14,021 bases of DNA from Candidatus Latescibacterota bacterium (GTDB taxonomy: Bacteria > Latescibacterota > 4484-107 > B68-G9), in NCBI GenBank assembly GCA_012961755.1, contig DTYS01000034.1, forward strand, positions 1 to 14,021, given 5' to 3'. Positions 1 to 7,140 of this stretch are shown here, piece after piece. Each line of letters begins with the position of its first letter. The first letter of the stretch is position 1. The notes below the pieces were generated by a model that saw only the letters and a program-made list of their open reading frames with translations, was not told where the DNA came from and searched no databases. A program made the translations under genes and the position numbers.

Positions 1-1670
1 ACGACCATCCCGATCCCCATGTTGAAGGTCCTCAACATTTCGCCTTCCTCGACCTTCCCGATGTCCTGTATCATGCGGAAGACAGGGGGAACCTCCCACG
101 ACCGAAGCCTTACTTCGGCAGAGCACCCATCGGGCATGACCCTGGCCAGGTTCCCCGGAATCCCGCCTCCGGTTATGTGCGCAAGGGCGTGGACGTCCAC
201 CTCGTCCGTGAGCTTCAGCAGAGGTTGGACGTACGAACGATGCGGCCTGAGGAGCTCCTCCCCCAACGTGCACCCCAACTCCGGGACGTACCTGTCCACG
301 CCCCACCCCGCCACCTCGAAGAACACCTTCCTCGCCAGAGAGTATCCGTTCGTATGGAGGCCGTCGGAGGCGAGTCCCAGAAGCACGTCCCCAGGCCGAA
401 CCTTGCTCCCGTCCAAGATCTTCTTCCTGTCCACGATTCCGACTATGGTCCCAGCAAGGTCGTACTCGCCGGACCCGTAGAACTCCGGAAGTTCCGCCAT
501 CTCCCCTCCCAAGAGCGCGCACCCGACGTCCCTGCACCCCCTCGCAACCCCCTCCACCACCGCCACCGCAACTTCCTCCCTGTGCTCCCCCATGGCCAGG
601 TAATCCAGGAAGAAGAGGGGCCTTGCCCCCTGGACCACTATGTCGTTCGCACAGTGGTGCACGAGGTCCACGCCCACGGTGTCGTGCCTGTCGGCTAGAA
701 ATGCGACCTTGAGCTTGGTCCCTACTCCGTCCGTGCTGGCGACCAAGACGGGCTCCTCATATCCCCCGAGCTCCGGCATGAAGAGTCCTCCGAAAAGTCC
801 CATATCTGAGAGTACTTCGGGGCCGAAGGTCGACCTCACCAGGTCCCTTATCCTTCGCTTCGTGCGCTCGGCGGCATCTATATCTACCCCGGCATCTCGG
901 TAGGTCAGGCCCGTTCTGACTCCTACCTTCGTCTCTTCCCATATCCCGTCCATCTCCTCCAAGGTGGTCTCCCTGGGGTCCTTGCCCCTCTTGGCCAGCT
1001 CCTCCTCTACCCTCTTGAACCTTGCTACGAACTTGTCGACGGCCTTGTGGAGGGCCCACTCCGGGTCCAGGCCCAGGAACCTCGATACGTTCACGACGGA
1101 GAGGAGGAGGTCCCCGAGCTCCTCCTCGGCCCTCCCCCGGTCCCCCGACCTCATCGCGTCCTTGAGCTCTCCGAGCTCCTCCTCCAACTTCTCAAGGGCT
1201 CCCCCTGCCTTCTCCCAGTCGAACCCGACCTTAGAAGCCTTCTCCTGCACCCTCCTGGCCCTGAGTAGGGAGGGGAGGCTCCTGGGGACGCCGTCCAAGA
1301 GGGACCCCCTCCCCTCCCCCCTCTTTATCTCCTCCCACCTCTGGAGGACCTCCCCAGCATCCTTGACCTCGACCTCCCCGAAGACGTGGGGATGCCTCCT
1401 TACGAGCTTCTCCACCAGGCCCTTCACTACGTCCCCCACCGAGAACGCCCCCCTCTCCTCGGCCATCCTCGCATGGAACACGACCTGGAGCAGGAGGTCC
1501 CCGAGCTCCTCCTTGAGTTCTCCGTCGTCGCCGCTTTCTACGGCCTCCGCAACCTCGTAGGCCTCCTCTATGAGGTAAGGCCTTATGCTCTCGTGGGTCT
1601 GCTCCCTGTCCCAGGGACATTCCCTCCTGAGGCGTGCCACGACCTCGACGAGCCTCCCGAACTCCTCCAT
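1..1670 (-). CDS. MazG-PurM fusion protein (C-terminus outside window)
   Basis: One uninterrupted minus-strand frame starts at ATG 1670 and runs off the left edge, giving over 556 codons. Residues 1-247 are MazG, a nucleoside triphosphate pyrophosphohydrolase. They show CPWDREQTHES at 18-28, the metal-binding EEAYE at 35-39 and EELGDLLLQVV at 54-64, a second MazG repeat with EEELGDLLLSVV at 182-193, and the typical ending TTLEEMDGIWEETK at 235-248. Residues 255 onward are PurM, the phosphoribosylformylglycinamidine cyclo-ligase (AIR synthase) of purine synthesis: TYRDAGVDID at 256-265, ASTDGVGTKL at 311-320, AHITGGGIPGNLARV at 497-511 and EMLRTFNMGIGMV near 544-556. I read every codon across the junction and found no stop. 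About 35-40 PurM residues lie beyond the window. The gene starts 8 bases after the glycosyltransferase stop, behind a G-rich Shine-Dalgarno stretch. A separate PurM could in principle start at TTG 962 (AGGGAG upstream) or ATG 953, so the cell may make both forms. Confidence 0.9.
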   Translation of the reverse strand, partial: MEEFGRLVEVVARLRRECPWDREQTHESIRPYLIEEAYEVAEAVESGDDGELKEELGDLLLQVVFHARMAEERGAFSVGDVVKGLVEKLVRRHPHVFGEVEVKDAGEVLQRWEEIKRGEGRGSLLDGVPRSLPSLLRARRVQEKASKVGFDWEKAGGALEKLEEELGELKDAMRSGDRGRAEEELGDLLLSVVNVSRFLGLDPEWALHKAVDKFVARFKRVEEELAKRGKDPRETTLEEMDGIWEETKVGVRTGLTYRDAGVDIDAAERTKRRIRDLVRSTFGPEVLSDMGLFGGLFMPELGGYEEPVLVASTDGVGTKLKVAFLADRHDTVGVDLVHHCANDIVVQGARPLFFLDYLAMGEHREEVAVAVVEGVARGCRDVGCALLGGEMAELPEFYGSGEYDLAGTIVGIVDRKKILDGSKVRPGDVLLGLASDGLHTNGYSLARKVFFEVAGWGVDRYVPELGCTLGEELLRPHRSYVQPLLKLTDEVDVHALAHITGGGIPGNLARVMPDGCSAEVRLRSWEVPPVFRMIQDIGKVEEGEMLRTFNMGIGMV

Positions 1671-1678
1671 CTCCCCCC

Positions 1679-3172
1679 CTACCTGAAGAGTTGGACGACC
1701 ATGAACTGCTCGTTCCTGGCCAGAAGAGGGTACCTCTCCTTAAGGTGCCTCCAAAGCTTAGGACGCCGGAGCAGTTCGCCTATGGGGGCTATGAGGTACC
1801 TCGCCCCCATCCTCCTCAGCTCCTCCACCCTTTCGGGCGTGGCCTCCTCCGGCGTCATATGCCATCCCTTCCTTGAGCTGTAGTACAGGAGCACCGGGTT
1901 CTGCGCCCTGTAAGGGGCCCTCCTGTTCTCATCCAGGTCTATCGTAGCCACGAGGGCGTCCTGAGGGGTGCGGCGTTGGACCTCCCTTCCTATCTCGTAC
2001 CCCGCACGGAAGTAATCGTGATAGAAGCCGGCCGTATAGAGGGGGTGAGAATACGCGTAGCTCATAAACCCCATGACGCTGAAGAGCAGAACCCCTGTCA
2101 GCCCGACTTTACCTTTCAGGGCCGTGCCCTCGAGGAGGTCCCGCCTTAAGAGCCCCTCCACGGCCCTGCCGGCCGAGATCGCACATGGTGGGAGCAGGGG
2201 TAACTGATAGTAATCCAAAGCTCTGTTGCCCTCGGCCGCCACAAGTACGTATGTCCCCAGGGCCAGGAGCCACCACTTAGGAAGACGCTGGAGGTCGGAC
2301 GACTCGGTAAGGAGCAGTCCCACGATCGCAAGGACCCCTCCTAAGGGTGTCAACAACACCCCGAAGAACCTCTCGGTCAAGGTCGCGTAGAACTCCGGGT
2401 CGAACCGGAGCCCGAGCGTCCCGAACTTGGAATATCCGTAGGGGGGAAGGACCCCGAAGGTGAGGTGGGTCGTAAGGAAGAGCCTATGAGCGTGTACGTA
2501 CCAAAGGAGTGGAGGGACGAGCACGAGGAGGGCGAAGAGCCAGAGCTTGGGTGAGGTCCAGGTACGCCTCCCGAACTTGACGTAGGACAGGAATAGGAGG
2601 GGGACGCCCAGGTAAAGGGCTGGAAGCTTAATTAAGATAGCGAGCGATGTGGAGAGGGCCGAGCAGACTAACCATCCCCAGCTTCCCCCTTCGATCCACC
2701 TCAGGAACCCAAGGATCCCTAATACGGAGAAGAACAACATCATGGCCTCGGGCATGAAGGCCCTCCCGTAGAAGGTCTCCAAGGGGGATAAGGTGAAGAT
2801 GAGGGCCGAGAACAGCCCGGCCATCCTGCCGTAAAGCTCCGAGCCCAGCAGGAAGAGAGGAACGACGGTTAGGGCGGAGAATAGACCGGAGAGGAGCCTC
2901 CCCCATCCCTCCCATACCCCTCCGGAAAGTTTGTAGAGGAGGGCCACAAGCCAGGGATACAGAGGGAACTCGCTTTCGACGTATCCCTCCGTCCTACCCC
3001 TCCAGTCCACCTTAGGGTACAGGATGTCCATGCCCTCCCCGTAGAAGTTTCTGGCTATAGCGGCGGTATCAGCCTGCCTCCAGTTCTGGGAGTCCACTAA
3101 GGGTTGGGATATCCCTACAAGGTGAAGTCCGAAGTTAAGGGCCACTATGGCCCAGATCCAACGACTATACAC
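1679..3172 (-). CDS. Multi-pass membrane glycosyltransferase, PMT/ArnT-like (GT-C fold)
   Basis: The 497-residue product starts with an N-terminal membrane segment followed by an external loop with SQNWRQADTAAIARNF, then ESEFPLYPWLVALLYKL. This layout is typical of the dolichyl-phosphate-mannose-protein mannosyltransferase/ArnT superfamily, which transfers sugars from polyprenyl-phosphate donors outside the membrane. About ten further hydrophobic stretches follow up to about residue 380, such as VVPLFLLGSELYG and LWLFALLVLVPPLLWYVHA. The last roughly 110 residues are soluble and probably extracytoplasmic (VATIDLDENRRAPYRAQNP onward). The start is GTG 3172, directly after the aminotransferase stop codon and preceded by GGAGG inside the end of that gene, so translation is probably coupled. 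With the DegT and WbqC neighbours it probably moves a sugar onto a lipid, protein or surface glycan; the donor and acceptor cannot be read from sequence. Confidence 0.85.
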   Translation of the reverse strand: MYSRWIWAIVALNFGLHLVGISQPLVDSQNWRQADTAAIARNFYGEGMDILYPKVDWRGRTEGYVESEFPLYPWLVALLYKLSGGVWEGWGRLLSGLFSALTVVPLFLLGSELYGRMAGLFSALIFTLSPLETFYGRAFMPEAMMLFFSVLGILGFLRWIEGGSWGWLVCSALSTSLAILIKLPALYLGVPLLFLSYVKFGRRTWTSPKLWLFALLVLVPPLLWYVHAHRLFLTTHLTFGVLPPYGYSKFGTLGLRFDPEFYATLTERFFGVLLTPLGGVLAIVGLLLTESSDLQRLPKWWLLALGTYVLVAAEGNRALDYYQLPLLPPCAISAGRAVEGLLRRDLLEGTALKGKVGLTGVLLFSVMGFMSYAYSHPLYTAGFYHDYFRAGYEIGREVQRRTPQDALVATIDLDENRRAPYRAQNPVLLYYSSRKGWHMTPEEATPERVEELRRMGARYLIAPIGELLRRPKLWRHLKERYPLLARNEQFMVVQLFR

Positions 3173-4240
3173 CTAAGAACCTCCATCACCCAGGACGGCC
3201 CTCACCCCTTCTATCACCCTCTCCACCTCCCCATCCCCGAGCGAAGGGTATATGGGGATGGAAACTGCCCTCCTATACATATCCTCGGTCCCGGCGAAGT
3301 CCTCCGGAGGAAGGCCCAGGTACCTATGGATAGGCCTGAAGACCGGCCTTGCTGCATCTATTCCCTTGGTTTTCAAGGCCTTTATTACCTCCCCCGCGTC
3401 GGAGCTGACCCGAAGGACGTACCTATAGTAGGAGGGCTCGGCATCCTCCACCTTGGGAGGAAGCTCGGCCTCCAGGTCCCGGAAGGCCACGTCGTAGATG
3501 GAGGCCACCCTTTTCCTCCTCTCCACGAAGGCGTCCAACTTACCGAGCTGGACCCTGCCCAAGGCCGCCTGGATGTCGGTCATCTTAAAGTTGAACCTCG
3601 GTTGGGTGTCCTCCTTCATATCGTACTCCCTGAAGTCCCTCACGGCCTCGGCCAGGTCCGGGTCGTCGGTGAGCACCATACCACCCTCCCCCGTGGCCAA
3701 CATCTTCGTGGCGTAGAAGGAGAAGGCGGAGGCCCTCCCGAAGCTTCCGACCTGCCCTCCCCTGTACCTCGCCCCTAAGGCCATGGCACAGTCCTCCAAT
3801 ATCGGGACCCCGAATCGTCCTACCTCCTCCACCCGAGCGGGGAAGCCGAACATGTGCACGAGGACTATCGCCTTCGTCCTCCCTACGAGCCTGCGTCCGA
3901 GGTCCTCGGGGTCCAAGTTGCCGGTGTCAGGGTCCACGTCCACCAACAGGGGGGAGGCCCCCACGAAGCGCACCGCATGGACCAAGGCTGCGCAGGCATA
4001 GCTCGGGACGGCCACCTCGTCCCCCTCCCCGACCCCCAACGCCCTGAGGGCGAGCGCCAAGGCCGCGGTCCCAGAGCTTACAGCGACGCCATATCCGACG
4101 CCCACATAGGCCGCAAGTTCCCTCTCGAACTCCGCAACCTGCGGCCCCTGCGATATCTGCCCTGATAGCACCACCTTGAAAGCGGCCTCGGCCTCCTCTT
4201 CCCCGAGGGTGGGGCGGGAATGGGGGATAAATTCCATCAT
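3173..4240 (-). CDS. DegT/DnrJ/EryC1/StrS family PLP-dependent sugar aminotransferase
   Basis: The 355-residue product is a full-length fold-type I aminotransferase of the family that makes amino sugars from keto-sugar nucleotides. Visible family marks are IPHSRPTLGEEE at the N-terminus, VSSGTAALALAL at 54-65 (phosphate-binding turn), ILEDCAMALGARY at 147-159 (the Asp that pairs with the PLP ring nitrogen, D150), SFYATKMLATGEGGM at 174-188 with the predicted Schiff-base lysine K179, and RFNFKMTDIQAALG with the usual conserved Asn and Gln. The sugar product (for example a 3- or 4-amino deoxyhexose) cannot be decided. Its ATG overlaps the upstream wbqC-like stop as ATGA, with GGGAGGAG just before. 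A second Met immediately follows and may be the true start because its spacing to the ribosome site is better. The stop abuts the glycosyltransferase start. Confidence 0.95.
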   Translation of the reverse strand: MMEFIPHSRPTLGEEEAEAAFKVVLSGQISQGPQVAEFERELAAYVGVGYGVAVSSGTAALALALRALGVGEGDEVAVPSYACAALVHAVRFVGASPLLVDVDPDTGNLDPEDLGRRLVGRTKAIVLVHMFGFPARVEEVGRFGVPILEDCAMALGARYRGGQVGSFGRASAFSFYATKMLATGEGGMVLTDDPDLAEAVRDFREYDMKEDTQPRFNFKMTDIQAALGRVQLGKLDAFVERRKRVASIYDVAFRDLEAELPPKVEDAEPSYYRYVLRVSSDAGEVIKALKTKGIDAARPVFRPIHRYLGLPPEDFAGTEDMYRRAVSIPIYPSLGDGEVERVIEGVRAVLGDGGS

Positions 4241-4923
4241 CTCCTCCCGCTCCTGATTATTGAGAGGCTCTCCGGCCCACAGTTGAACAGGAGGTCCACG
4301 ACCGAGAGGTTCGGCACGAAATCTCCGTAAAGTTGCGGATAGACCGGATGTTCGTACTCCTGGAATACGACCCTTATCCCCTCCCTCCCGAAGGCCTCCA
4401 GGTCCATGTAATCCTTCCCCCCCGCGCCCGCCAGGTACGTGTCCGCTCCCACCCGGAGGCAGAGGTCTATGAGGCGGCCGTTGGGGTCCTCCCTCGTGGG
4501 CTCCATCTCGGAGGCGAGCTTAAGTTCCGTCCTTATCCCCAGGGCATCCTTGAGGAACCTTAGAATATGGAGGTTCACCTCCACGAGCATGTCCCAGGTA
4601 TCCCGGTACGTCTGCTCGAAGAATCGAGCGTAGGTGTCGAAATAGGGTGCTCTGCTGTAGTTGGTGACGAGGGCCTGCCAATGTCTCTTCCCCCACCTAC
4701 CCTTGTTGTCTATCCTAACCTCGTATATCTTCGCCGGGAACCTGTAGGTCACAGGTACTGTAAGCCACTGCCATCCATTGGAGGTCTTTATCTTGTTCCT
4801 GTTCTGCCACCCGTTCTTTTCGTACTGGACGGTGTCCAGCAGGACGAAGACCTCCGCCCTGTCCATCTTGTCGAAGTATCCAAGCCACGGAAGGTAATGG
4901 GGCTGATGAGCGGCCAGGACCAT
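4237..4923 (-). CDS. WbqC-like family protein
   Basis: This protein of about 228 residues has the family signature at its very start, MVLAAHQPHYLPWLGYFDKM, followed by RAEVFVLLDTVQYEKNGWQNRNKI and WLTVPV. WbqC-like proteins occur in O-antigen and other glycan clusters and are thought to help modify amino sugars, sometimes beside DegT-type aminotransferases, as here. The exact chemistry is not known to me. I choose ATG 4923 because it gives the usual family N-terminus, has GGGAGG 5 bases upstream and lies just after a plausible promoter. A TTG at 4944 would add seven residues (MSLWEAS) and has its own GGAG. The gene ends in an ATGA overlap with the aminotransferase gene, which implies coupled translation. 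It is the first intact gene of the leftward operon. Confidence 0.88.
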   Translation of the reverse strand: MVLAAHQPHYLPWLGYFDKMDRAEVFVLLDTVQYEKNGWQNRNKIKTSNGWQWLTVPVTYRFPAKIYEVRIDNKGRWGKRHWQALVTNYSRAPYFDTYARFFEQTYRDTWDMLVEVNLHILRFLKDALGIRTELKLASEMEPTREDPNGRLIDLCLRVGADTYLAGAGGKDYMDLEAFGREGIRVVFQEYEHPVYPQLYGDFVPNLSVVDLLFNCGPESLSIIRSGRR

Positions 4924-4942
4924 ACTCGCCTCCCAGAGGGAC

Positions 4943-4971
4943 AAAGTACTCCTTTACCGAGAATTTTGCAA
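4943..4971 (-). promoter_or_regulatory. Candidate leftward promoter for the wbqC-like operon
   Basis: On the minus strand TTGCAA (4971-4966) is followed after 17 bases by TACTTT (4948-4943). Transcription would start near 4936 and leave a short leader that still contains GGGAGG (4934-4929) and ATG 4923. The -10 match is modest. The site lies in an AT-rich patch and its -35 sequence, with flanking bases, is repeated in front of the decayed gene upstream. Confidence 0.45.
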
Positions 4972-4977
4972 GAACTT

Positions 4978-5575
4978 TTAACCTCCGGCCCAGCGTCCGA
5001 ACCTCCTCTCCACCTCCCGGGCGGCTCCGAGGTCTTCTACCCGGAAGGAGACCAGCACCCCTTCCGGCCGGATGGCCTCCATAAGGCCCTCAAGTTATCC
5101 GGGGTACACGCCCCCCAGGACCAGCAACTTCCCCCTACAATGCCCCTCTAGGATGGGGAGTACGAAATCCCTGAACGTACCTGACGAGAGCATGTAGGCC
5201 AGGTACATGGAGGACGAGTATATGTGCATCCAGGCGCCCCCCGTCCTGATAGAGGGATATGATCTCGTCGAGCTCATCGTAGTAGTGAGGGCCAGTAAAC
5301 TCTCCCCTCCTCAGCTCATCCAGAGTCGCCGTCCTCACTCGCCCTCCTCCCACCTGAGGGGTTCCGGAAGCTCGCATATCCGTCCAGGTATAACACCGGA
5401 AGCTAAGTTCAGCCAGACCTGAAGGTACGAATCCCCTCCGTAGTACGACCCTCTCCACCAGCTTCGGTAGGTCTCCCATATCCAGTCCCGGTCAGGCCCT
5501 TCTCCCTCCTTAACCCACCTTCGACGACGCGGGCCATAAGCCATCCGATGTCCTGGACCCCTCCCGCGGGAGCAT
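4978..5575 (-). pseudogene. Decayed gene, possibly a URO-D-like relic, broken by multiple single-base indels
   Basis: No single frame is open, but good protein-like stretches lie end to end in different minus-strand frames. The apparent start is ATG 5575 with GGAGGT at 5585-5580. The pieces run MLPREG, then VQDIGWLMARVVEGGLRREKG, then DWIWETYRSWWRGSYYGG to LPEPLRWEEGE, then VRTATLDELRRGEF to ISLYQDGG, then AWMHIYSSSMYLAYML to LEGHCRGKLLVLGGVYP, then LEGLMEAIRPEGVLVSFRVEDL and a stop at 4980-4978. About six single G indels would join them into roughly 200 residues: near 5565, 5490, 5335, a six-G run near 5238, and two near 5100. From memory, WETYRSWWRG and YYDELDEIISL resemble uncharacterised uroporphyrinogen-decarboxylase-like proteins, but shorter, as if an internal part were lost. 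That identity is tentative. If intact it would have headed the leftward operon. A purely noncoding stretch is the alternative. Confidence 0.5.
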
Positions 5576-5593
5576 ATACACCTCCAAGGTCTA

Positions 5594-5622
5594 AAGATAA
5601 CCTTTTCGTCCCGATTTTGCAA
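5594..5622 (-). promoter_or_regulatory. Candidate leftward promoter of the decayed gene
   Basis: On the minus strand TTGCAA (5622-5617), 17 bases, then TATCTT (5599-5594). The predicted start near 5587 lies just before GGAGGT and ATG 5575. The -35 box sits in ATTTTGCAA (plus strand 5614-5622), identical to the nine bases at 4963-4971 that carry the -35 of the next leftward promoter. This promoter may still transcribe the downstream operon through the decayed gene. Confidence 0.45.
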
Positions 5623-5648
5623 TTGCGATTTGAAAACTTCCATCGACC

Positions 5649-5677
5649 TTGACAAGCGATGAGGAAATGGTTATACT
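5649..5677 (+). promoter_or_regulatory. Strong sigma70-type promoter for the rightward operon
   Basis: TTGACA at 5649-5654 is a perfect -35 box. After exactly 17 bases comes TATACT at 5672-5677, five of six matches to the -10 consensus. Transcription should start near 5684, only about 12 bases before ATG 5696. The palindrome GCAATTGC (5619-5626) and two copies of CGATTT lie just upstream in an AT-rich stretch between the two divergent promoters and could be an UP element or operator. Confidence 0.8.
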
Positions 5678-5695
5678 CTTAAAGGCCTGTTCACA

Positions 5696-6562
5696 ATGCC
5701 TATGAAGGTCCTCCTGGTCAACCCTAACCGTATGCGGCCCGTGGTGGCCCCGCTTGCTTTAGAATACATAGCCCAAAGCCTCGACGAGGAGGGCATAGGA
5801 TACGATATACTGGACCTGGCCTTCTCCGAGGACCCGCGGGCCGAGGTGAGCCGGTACTTCTCCCTCAACTCCCCCACAGCCGTAGGGGTCACGGTCCGTA
5901 ACACGGACGATTGTTATTACCTCAGTGGAGACTTCGTCTTAGATAGAGTAAAGGAGATAACGGACGAGATAAGGCGCAGTACGGATGCTCCCCTCATCTT
6001 GGGAGGGGTAGGGTTCTCAGCTATGCCGGAGGCCGTGCTGCGCTATTTAGACGCCGACTTCGGGATAGTGGGGGAGGGGGAGGAGGCACTCCCCCAGCTT
6101 TTGAAGTCCCTACGGGGGGAAGGGAACGCGTCGGAAGTATCGGGCCTGATCCGTAGGGCCGGCGATGGGTTCGCACGGAATCCTGTCCGGTACATAGACT
6201 TAAGTGAAAGGACCCTTAGCTACAGGGGAGCGATAGACAACCTCAGGTACTTCCGGGAGGGGGGGATGGCCGGGTTCGAGTCCAAGAGGGGGTGCGACAG
6301 GAATTGCATATATTGCCTGGACCCGGTCTCCAAGGGGAGGAAGGTCCGTCTCCGTCCCCCCGAGGACGTGGCCGATGAGGTAGAGCGCCTCCTGAGCATG
6401 GGGGTTACGCACTTCCACACCTGCGACTCTGAGTTCAACATGCCGGAGCACCATGCCTTAGAGGTTTGCGAGGAGTTCGTGCGCAGGGGCCTGGGGAAGA
6501 AGATAAGGTGGTACGCCTATGCCCCCCCCGTCCCTTCACCGACGAACTTGCGTCCCTTATGA
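5696..6562 (+). CDS. B12-binding radical SAM protein, 5' part (frameshifted)
   Basis: This is the N-terminal part of a cobalamin-dependent radical SAM enzyme. Residues 4-140 form the B12-binding-like Rossmann domain: VLLVNPNRMRPVVAPLALEYIAQ, GVTVRNTDD, PLILGGVGFSAMPEAVLRYL and DFGIVGEGEEALPQLL. The radical SAM domain follows, with the iron-sulfur motif CDRNCIYC (C200, C204, C207). The motifs KGRKVRLRPPEDVADEVE and FHTCDSEFN recall, from memory, TsrM-like tryptophan C-methyltransferases, so a methyl transfer to an unreactive carbon is a fair guess, not a finding. The frame is lost at the C8 run 6522-6529: after WYAYAPP it reads nonsense and stops at 6562, while the true continuation is in another frame. 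There is no proper Shine-Dalgarno and the predicted leader is about 12 bases, so translation may be near-leaderless; ATG 5702 is an alternative start. Confidence 0.85.
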   Translation: MPMKVLLVNPNRMRPVVAPLALEYIAQSLDEEGIGYDILDLAFSEDPRAEVSRYFSLNSPTAVGVTVRNTDDCYYLSGDFVLDRVKEITDEIRRSTDAPLILGGVGFSAMPEAVLRYLDADFGIVGEGEEALPQLLKSLRGEGNASEVSGLIRRAGDGFARNPVRYIDLSERTLSYRGAIDNLRYFREGGMAGFESKRGCDRNCIYCLDPVSKGRKVRLRPPEDVADEVERLLSMGVTHFHTCDSEFNMPEHHALEVCEEFVRRGLGKKIRWYAYAPPVPSPTNLRPL

Positions 6563-7140
6563 GGAGGGCAGGATGCGTGGGAGTTGACTTCGGAGCGGAC
6601 CATGCGGACGAGGGTATGTTGGAGAAACTCGGCAGGGACTTCGGACCGGAGGAGGTTGAGAGGGCCGTAAGGCTCTGCAAGAAATACGGGATAGTTTGTA
6701 TGTGCGACCTGCTCCTGGGCGGACCCGGGGAGACCGAGGAAAGCTTGAGGACGACCGTGGAGCGGATGAGGAGGTTCGCACCGGACAGGGTCGGGGTGGC
6801 TCTCGGAGTGAGGTTATATCCCGGGACCATCTTAGCGGATATAGTCTACCAGGAGGGCTTTACGCCCAAGAACCCGAACCTTAAGGGGAAGGTGGTTGGA
6901 AATCCCGACTGGCTCCTGCCGGTCTTTTACCTTTCGGAGAACCTGGGGAAGGACCCCGCAAGGTACCTGGCCGAGGTGGTGGGTGGGGACAGGAGGTTCT
7001 TCTTCCCCTCCCCGGAGGACCTGGGGAGGAACTACAACTACAACGACAACCAGATCTTAGTCCGAGCGATAGGGAAGGGCTACAGGGGAGCCTTCTGGGA
7101 CATATTAAGGAGGCTGTCGGAGGGGGAGGGGCCGGGATGA
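6466..7140 (+). CDS. B12-binding radical SAM protein, 3' part (frameshifted)
   Basis: This frame carries the C-terminal half of the same enzyme. Meaningful sequence begins after the C8 run at about 6530 with PRPFTDELASLMRRAGCVGVDFG, continues the radical SAM barrel through AVRLCKKYGIVCMCDLLLGGPGETEESL (the usual GGPGET turn) and ends with a family-specific tail containing NPDWLLPVFYLSENLG. The first roughly 20 residues from the nominal TTG start at 6466 are read out of frame with the real protein and are not meaningful; ATG 6559 would be the first sensible start if this piece were translated alone. Joined with the 5' part the protein is about 480 residues, a normal size for this class. The stop overlaps the exporter start as ATGA, so the operon remains arranged for coupled translation. 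Confidence 0.82.
   Translation: MRGVRAQGPGEEDKVVRLCPPRPFTDELASLMRRAGCVGVDFGADHADEGMLEKLGRDFGPEEVERAVRLCKKYGIVCMCDLLLGGPGETEESLRTTVERMRRFAPDRVGVALGVRLYPGTILADIVYQEGFTPKNPNLKGKVVGNPDWLLPVFYLSENLGKDPARYLAEVVGGDRRFFFPSPEDLGRNYNYNDNQILVRAIGKGYRGAFWDILRRLSEGEGPG
6522..6529 (+). other. Frameshift site: run of eight C inside the radical SAM gene
   Basis: Upstream codons read TAT GCC CCC CCC GTC; the downstream conserved frame reads CCC CGT CCC TTC ACC GAC. One more C (nine in total), or two fewer, joins WYAYAP to PRPFTDELASLMRRAG with no loss of conserved sequence. Candidates are a sequencing or assembly error, a true mutation, or slippage by polymerase or ribosome at the homopolymer. Confidence 0.85.

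Noticed and set aside
951..962. Separate purM gene starting at ATG 953 or TTG 962
   Set aside because: Not needed, because the upstream frame is open and reads MazG; GGAGGAG touches ATG 953 with no spacing. Kept only as a possible internal start.
964..1560. Plus-strand open frame of 198 codons opposite MazG
   Set aside because: Ser/Pro/Thr-rich product with no motif; the minus strand reads a complete MazG.
3104..3778. Plus-strand open frame of 224 codons opposite the aminotransferase
   Set aside because: Shadow of the DegT-family gene, with low-complexity His/Pro/Gly-rich product and no ribosome site of note.
4924..4944. TTG 4944 as the start of the WbqC-like protein
   Set aside because: It adds seven residues not typical of the family, overlaps the predicted -10 box and is a weaker start than ATG 4923 with GGGAGG. 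Not excluded.
5135..5479. Minus-strand open frame of 114 codons in the gap between operons, considered as a real gene
   Set aside because: Only part of it looks protein-like and it joins other frames to give a longer relic; it has no good ribosome site at ATG 5479. Treated as part of the decayed gene.
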